Assembly (NCBI GenBank): GCA_937934775.1
Contig: CALGYL010000082.1
Coordinates: forward strand, 1 to 10,018
Reading direction: 5' to 3'
Source: an uncultured Clostridia bacterium
GTDB lineage: Bacteria > Bacillota > Clostridia > Christensenellales > Aristaeellaceae
Length of the DNA stretch: 10,018 bases
Positions 6,551 through 10,018 of this stretch are shown one piece after another. Below the pieces are notes generated by a model that searched no databases, was not told the DNA's origin, and worked only from the letters and a program-made list of their open reading frames with translations. The position numbers and the translations under genes are program-made. How positions within the stretch are numbered: the first letter of the stretch is position 1; every line of letters starts with the position of its first letter.

Positions 6551-6994
6551 TGTTTATAGACTTACAGTGCTTGTGCAGAAAAATTGAGATAAGGCCACAT
6601 GCCGGATGTTGATCACGACGCAGCTGGTAACCATCAAAGTCACCGCGATGTCGGAGCGAGACAAATTTACCAAGAAGCTATAAGACAAAGGAAGAGTGAA
6701 AGTGATGTGGGGACCAAGGACAGTATCGGCAATTAAGCCCGAACACCGCTTAAAACCTGTCACGCACTGGGACTATCATTGTTTCTATGCCAGCTCATTT
6801 ACTCATGTTGCCAAGCTACCACGACCATGACTTAAAAAGTGGTATTACTTTCAATTCAAGGTAGGCGTTCGCTCAGTTATCGTGACCACAAGGGGCTTCA
6901 TTACTTGGAATCTGGGGCAGGTCAGATTTTGAAGCAACTGGATTTTTTTCGCATATGTAAAGCGGAGCAAATCTTATAAATGGAGTGAGCCATC
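6551..6994. other. Inter-gene segment with one decayed ORF and a weak promoter
   Basis: No intact gene is supported here. A possible decayed ORF lies at 6606-6830 (separate entry). Just upstream of the AAA-TOPRIM start there is TTGAAG (6929-6934), a 17-nt gap and CATATG (6952-6957), a weak match to a sigma-A promoter that could drive the downstream gene. No reverse transcriptase, toxin or partner gene is visible. Confidence 0.4.
6606..6830 (+). pseudogene. Possible decayed small ORF with one in-frame TAA
   Basis: Starting at ATG 6606, the frame reads MLITTQLVTIKVTAMSERDK FTKKL, then TAA (6681-6683). It continues in the same frame as DKGRVKVMWGPRTVSAIKPE HRLKPVTHWDYHCF and so on to TGA at 6828-6830. 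The composition is protein-like on both sides of the stop, and TAA is one base from a Tyr codon, which would give a natural KKLYDKGRVKV. There is no ribosome site and I do not recognise the family. It could be chance, because the opposite strand is also open for 69 codons at 6554-6763, though that reading looks less like a protein. Confidence 0.35.
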
Positions 6995-8464
6995 TTGAAA
7001 AAGATTACGATAGAGAAGACCAAAAGCATTCGCTGTCTAGATTTTCCCATACCGGAGAACAAAGGAGTATACCTTCTCGTTGGGGCTAACGGTGCTGGTA
7101 AGACGACTCTATTGGTTTGCCTTGATCGCATATGTAATCCTAATGCATTTGCTCGCGGTTTTGTCTCATCGAGGAATACAAGTAAAGTCGATCAATATGA
7201 GAATGCATTGATAACATATACAAACGGTAATGATGTTCTAAGATTTAGAAAAAAGTCGGCTAAATGGGCTCCGACACCAAAGACAAGAAGCATCGAAATA
7301 CTAACGAGTTTCGGGTTCCGCGAGGTGGTATTTATAAGAGCTGACTCACAGCGAATTGATATTAGACAGGATGAGATCAGGCCTGGAAATTGTGTACAAG
7401 CCGACCAGGATATTAAAGCAACACTTAATTCTCTGTTTGAAACCAACAGGTTTACTAACCTTTATCGGCTAAGAAATTCTAATGGTCGTGGACGACCCGC
7501 TTCATATTTTTATGTTATCAAAGAAGGCGGCAAGCTTTACTCGGAAAAGAGATTTAGTTCAGGGGAATTAGCGTTGCTACGATTGGTAGAAAAAATGCAA
7601 TCGGTTTCAGAAAATTCAGTAATCTTGCTTGACGAAGCAGAAATGGCACTTCACCCCAGAGTACAAAAAAGGCTACTAGAATATCTTAGGTCTAAAGCAA
7701 CCGAGAAAAATTTGCTTGTAATAATATCAACTCATTCAACATCGCTCATTAATTCGACCCCAAAGGAGAACATTATTCTAATCGAAGAGGGAACGGCAGG
7801 CGCACTGAGATCGATAACTCCTTGTTATCCAGCAAAAGCTATAGGATGTGTTGACTATGAGGCCGCATCGGGTTTTGATTATATGTTTTTTGTGGAAGAC
7901 GATATGGCGCGCTCGTTTTTGAAAAAGATGCTTATCCGATATATCCAACTCGTTCCGGCACACGCTACGGCATCAACTAATGTTATCCCCGTGGGAGGGT
8001 ATGAGCAGACAGCTAGCCTGGCAGTGAATACTCATAAACAGTCGTTTGCTCATTCTAAAATTTACGCTGTACTTGATGAAGATGCCTTCAACGAGGGAAT
8101 GAATAACCCGAAATTCAGATCGTTATATGTGGAGAATATGAATGTAGTAAAACATTTAGGGTGTACACCAGAAGTTTGGATGGTTGACCGAACAGAAAAT
8201 GGCGAAGAAGACTTTCGTAGATTGTTGCGTGAGTGTTTTCACTGTGAAGCTCAAACAATCTTGTCGAATGAGGATTATAGGGGTTGTAATTCTCCAAATT
8301 TGCGGAAGAGAGCTAAAGCAAAGGTTAAAGTTATGATAAAGCTTTTGGCTGGATGCTCTGGAGATAATGAACTTTTAGTGCAAGATACTTTATTTAAGAT
8401 CTTGGTGGATGGGTTGACCGAATCACAGATACGATCAAGCATTGGACCAATGCTGTCAAGATAA
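6995..8464 (+). CDS. AAA/ABC-type ATPase with C-terminal TOPRIM domain (OLD-like), putative defence nuclease
   Basis: 489 residues from TTG at 6995, supported by GGAG 9 nt upstream. The ATPase part has Walker A GANGAGKTT (30-38), an ABC signature-like FSSGE (187-191), Walker B ILLDEAEMALHP with catalytic D213/E214, and a switch histidine in ISTHSTS (H247). After it comes a TOPRIM-like domain with FFVEDDMA (E301, motif 1) and AVLDEDA (D361/D363, the DxD motif). This two-domain plan is that of OLD nucleases, which dimerise through the ATPase and cut DNA in anti-phage defence; Gabija GajA and the retron-Eco8 effector are relatives by architecture. No helicase, reverse transcriptase or other partner is visible here, so a stand-alone class-1-like system is the simplest reading. 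The gene is AT-rich compared with both flanks, which suggests transfer, and it appears intact. Which OLD subgroup it belongs to is uncertain. Confidence 0.8.
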   Translation: MKKITIEKTKSIRCLDFPIPENKGVYLLVGANGAGKTTLLVCLDRICNPNAFARGFVSSRNTSKVDQYENALITYTNGNDVLRFRKKSAKWAPTPKTRSIEILTSFGFREVVFIRADSQRIDIRQDEIRPGNCVQADQDIKATLNSLFETNRFTNLYRLRNSNGRGRPASYFYVIKEGGKLYSEKRFSSGELALLRLVEKMQSVSENSVILLDEAEMALHPRVQKRLLEYLRSKATEKNLLVIISTHSTSLINSTPKENIILIEEGTAGALRSITPCYPAKAIGCVDYEAASGFDYMFFVEDDMARSFLKKMLIRYIQLVPAHATASTNVIPVGGYEQTASLAVNTHKQSFAHSKIYAVLDEDAFNEGMNNPKFRSLYVENMNVVKHLGCTPEVWMVDRTENGEEDFRRLLRECFHCEAQTILSNEDYRGCNSPNLRKRAKAKVKVMIKLLAGCSGDNELLVQDTLFKILVDGLTESQIRSSIGPMLSR

Positions 8465-8958
8465 TTGTGGAAATCAAATGGTTGGGTCGGTACCGCATAC
8501 TAGGTACCGTAGCTGGTAGGCCTGGACAACCGAAAACGCACACCTGTATGCCTGGATAAGAACCCAAATAAATGGGCAAGATGGATGAGCTTTGCTTGCA
8601 TGTAGGGTAGGGCAGCGCTGAAGAGCGACTTGAGCGGCATGCAAGATTTGCAGGGAAGGCGGCGCGGCATGCGACGTTTTTCTTTTAGTCGCCTTACCTG
8701 GAAATCAAAGCGATAAACCTCGGGGGTTTGGGGGCAGCGCCCTGCTACTGAAAAACAGGGCAGGGGTGTGCAAGGGTGTGCATGGCCGCACGCCCAAATC
8801 CACCTTCCAATGCTGGCAAAAATAGGTTCTGTGAGCCGGATCGTGTACTCCTGCAAGCTGGCACGAAAATCCGCCCGAATCCGCCCGCATTTTGCAAGCA
8901 AATAAAAACGCCCGCCGCATCCGGCGAGCATTTTTATGGGAACTAATGTCCCTCTTGA
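8465..8958. other. Non-coding stretch with several short inverted and direct repeats
   Basis: No convincing gene on either strand. Items seen: GGTACCG twice (8488-8494, 8502-8508); an 8-bp inverted repeat CTTGCATG (8595-8602) / CATGCAAG (8638-8645); GCGGCATGC twice in 8633-8672; and a hairpin GCCCTG (8739-8744) / CAGGGC (8756-8761) just after a G-rich stretch (8721-8734). A terminator closes the segment (separate entry). It resembles the end of an integrated element or a chromosomal intergenic region. Confidence 0.5.
8903..8935. terminator. Bidirectional intrinsic terminator
   Basis: AAAAAC, GCCCGCCG, loop CATC, CGGCGAGC, ATTTTT: an 8-bp stem with one mismatch, flanked by an A-run on the left and a T-run on the right, so it can stop transcription on both strands. 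On the minus strand it lies about 24 nt after the CCA end of the tRNA fragment, as expected for the native terminator of that tRNA gene. Confidence 0.72.
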
Positions 8959-9003
8959 TGGCGTTCCCGGCGGGATTCGAACCCACGGCCTGTCGCTTAG
9001 GAG
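8959..9003 (-). tRNA. 3' half of tRNA-Arg(CCT), integration-site remnant
   Basis: On the minus strand, anticodon loop CTCCTAA (9003-8997), 3' anticodon stem GCGAC, variable loop AGGCC, T arm GTGGG-TTCGAAT-CCCGC, acceptor strand CGGGAAC, G and CCA (8961-8959). The T-arm pairs fully, allowing one G-T pair. Nothing at 9004 onward can form the other half: the bases next to the loop do not pair with GCGAC, and no D arm or 5' acceptor strand (GTTCCCG) is present. The break is exactly at the anticodon loop, where tyrosine recombinases often cross over. I read it as an att site left by integration, not as a working tRNA. The CCT anticodon is assigned from the loop sequence. Confidence 0.8.
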
Positions 9004-9173
9004 TTGAGTTGTTTCAGTATCCTGCGGTGTACCAGCGTGTCATACAATGCTAGGAAGTGCTGTAATATCAAGGGATTCGAACAATTTGAGTGTCCTCTGA
9101 TTTCCTGCTGAAACCCCTCGTACTACCTGATATTTCGCGCGTTATTAGCAGGAGTATTAGCAAAGGGGGGTGG

Positions 9174-9194
9174 CGAACGCTTTTCGTTCGTTTT
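9174..9194 (+). terminator. Small terminator-like hairpin upstream of parA
   Basis: CGAACG (9174-9179), loop CTTTT, CGTTCG (9185-9190), then TTTT. A 6-bp perfect stem with a short U-tract, oriented toward parA. It could stop transcription arriving from the left end of the element. Confidence 0.5.
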
Positions 9195-9220
9195 CCGAAG
9201 TCGAACAGACTCACCTCTAG

Positions 9221-9260
9221 CAAGCCATTTGTGCAAGTCGCAGATGGCTTGTTTCTATTT
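9221..9260 (+). terminator. Leader hairpin with U-rich tail just before parA
   Basis: CAAGCCAT (9221-9228) pairs with ATGGCTTG (9244-9251), with possible inner pairing of GC/GC across an AAGTC loop, followed by TTTCTATTTT. It ends right before the parA ribosome site GGAGGTGAT (9262-9270), so it may act as a leader attenuator for the operon. No short leader peptide is obvious. Confidence 0.5.
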
Positions 9261-9276
9261 TGGAGGTGATAGTATA

Positions 9277-10018
9277 TTGCCCGCAAAAGTGATCGCCTTC
9301 GTTAACCAAAAGGGCGGCGTCGGCAAGACAACCACCTGTGCCAACCTCGGCATCGGACTGGCGCAGGAAGGGAAAAGGGTGCTGCTGGTGGATTGTGACC
9401 CGCAAGGTTCTTTGTCCATCAGCTTGGGCAATCCTCAGCCTGACCGCCTGCCGGTGACGCTGGCGACGATGATGGGAAAGACAATGATTGACGAGGATTC
9501 TGATCCCAGGGAGGGCATTCTGCACCACAGCGAAGGCGTCGATCTCATGCCCGCGAGCATTGACCTCTCCGGCATGGAAGTGTCCCTTGTGAACGCCATG
9601 AGCCGCGAAAAGGTATTGAAGCAGTATCTCGACGGCGTGAAACGCGAATATGACTTTGTGCTGCTGGACTGTATGCCCTCGCTGGGGATGCTCGCGGTCA
9701 ATGCGTTGGCCGCGGCCGACAGCGTTGTCATTCCTGTCCAGGCTCAGTACCTATCCGTCAAGGGTCTTGAACAGCTCTTACAGACCGTCAGCAAGGTAAA
9801 GCGGCAGATCAATCCAAGCCTCAAAATCGACGGCATCTTGCTGACGATGCTGGACAAGCGCACCAACTATGCCAGAGAAATCAGTGCACTACTGCGCGAA
9901 ACCTACGGTACGAAACTCAAAGTCTTTGAAACCGACATCCCTCACTCCGTCCGAGCCGCCGAAATCAGTGCGGAGAGCAAGAGTATCTTTGCCCACGATC
10001 CCAAAGGCAAAGTTGCGG
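9277..10018 (+). CDS. parA: ParA/Soj-type partition ATPase (C-terminus beyond window)
   Basis: 247 codons are open from TTG at 9277 to the right edge. The start is fixed by a near-perfect Shine-Dalgarno GGAGGTGAT with 6 nt spacing. Motifs are those of the ParA family: deviant Walker A KGGVGKTT (12-19, with the signature Lys at 12), A' motif VDCDPQGS (D39, D41), and Walker B FVLLDCMPSLG (127-137). Family members are usually about 250-275 residues, so little is missing. ATP-dependent dimers bind DNA non-specifically and move a ParB-bound partition site. There is no N-terminal DNA-binding extension, as in small ParA/Soj. It follows the tRNA-Arg att scar by about 270 bp and probably opens the core operon of an integrative conjugative or plasmid-like element; a parB gene would be expected next. 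Confidence 0.93.
   Translation, partial: MPAKVIAFVNQKGGVGKTTTCANLGIGLAQEGKRVLLVDCDPQGSLSISLGNPQPDRLPVTLATMMGKTMIDEDSDPREGILHHSEGVDLMPASIDLSGMEVSLVNAMSREKVLKQYLDGVKREYDFVLLDCMPSLGMLAVNALAAADSVVIPVQAQYLSVKGLEQLLQTVSKVKRQINPSLKIDGILLTMLDKRTNYAREISALLRETYGTKLKVFETDIPHSVRAAEISAESKSIFAHDPKGKVA

Larger units (their letters stand above)
9004..9276. other. Non-coding leader between the tRNA fragment and parA
   Basis: No gene seen. It contains ATTAGCA twice (within 9141-9161), a second short GGGATTCGAAC (near 9070-9080) like the T loop of the tRNA fragment, and two hairpins before parA (separate entries). The end of an integrative element, carrying recombinase arm sites, is a reasonable but unproven reading. 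Confidence 0.4.

Noticed and set aside
6554..6763. 69-codon minus-strand frame with a hydrophobic stretch
   Set aside because: No ribosome site. The plus-strand reading at 6606-6830 looks more protein-like, so this is probably its shadow.
6551..6994. Possible retron or toxin-antitoxin RNA upstream of the OLD-like gene
   Set aside because: No reverse transcriptase gene is present in the window and no long, strongly paired structure was seen in this stretch.
8488..8508. GGTACCG direct repeat
   Set aside because: Only 7 bp and containing a common palindrome; likely chance.
8500..8931. 143-codon minus-strand frame, rich in Arg, Cys and Pro
   Set aside because: It overlaps the terminator and several short repeats, and the translation looks like non-coding GC-rich DNA.
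9070..9080. Second GGGATTCGAAC, as in the tRNA T loop
   Set aside because: Only 11 bp match, with no flanking T stem or acceptor sequence; too short to call a second att site.

Overview
The window looks like accessory DNA from a Gram-positive, gut-type Firmicute, probably a clostridium. The evidence is strong GGAGG-type ribosome binding sites, several TTG starts, BspA-like surface leucine-rich repeats, and phage and conjugative-element genes of the kinds common in clostridia. No ribosomal gene or other firm taxonomic marker is present, so this placement is an inference. Base composition changes in blocks: 1-1990 is mixed, 2000-6015 is GC-rich phage DNA, 6015-8470 is clearly AT-richer, and the rest is GC-rich again.

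Layout. (1) 1-963, minus: a secreted leucine-rich-repeat protein running off the left edge, preceded by an orphan C-terminal piece of a similar protein (997-1170). (2) 1180-2000: a membrane methyltransferase gene of the ICMT type lies between two diverged copies of one module, the 3' end of a terminase large-subunit gene plus a sigma-A promoter that starts right after the terminase stop codon. (3) 2015-6021, minus: a phage packaging-type cluster. In transcription order it holds a truncated phage gene, a ParB-DNA methyltransferase fusion, a 97-residue conserved protein, a DUF4314 protein, an intrinsic terminator, and terL starting at TTG. The terL end is frameshifted at a run of six G. No portal, protease or capsid gene follows terL; the cargo genes occupy that place. 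(4) 6014-8464, plus: an AT-rich defence-like segment. It has a 5'-truncated OLD-type TOPRIM nuclease remnant, a decayed ORF with one in-frame stop, and an intact 489-residue AAA ATPase-TOPRIM protein. (5) 8465-9276: non-coding DNA with a bidirectional terminator and the 3' half of a tRNA-Arg(CCT) that breaks at the anticodon loop, which reads as an integration scar. (6) 9277 to the right edge, plus: parA, probably the first gene of another integrated conjugative or plasmid-like element, behind a leader with two hairpins.

The region reads as a stack of partial mobile elements. The most unusual structure is the repeated 'terL end plus promoter' module, which heads a different cargo in each copy: a membrane methyltransferase in one, leucine-rich-repeat surface proteins in the other. 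This resembles a moron-type cargo site placed immediately after terL. The intact AAA-TOPRIM gene is a plausible stand-alone anti-phage system, but no partner gene is visible.
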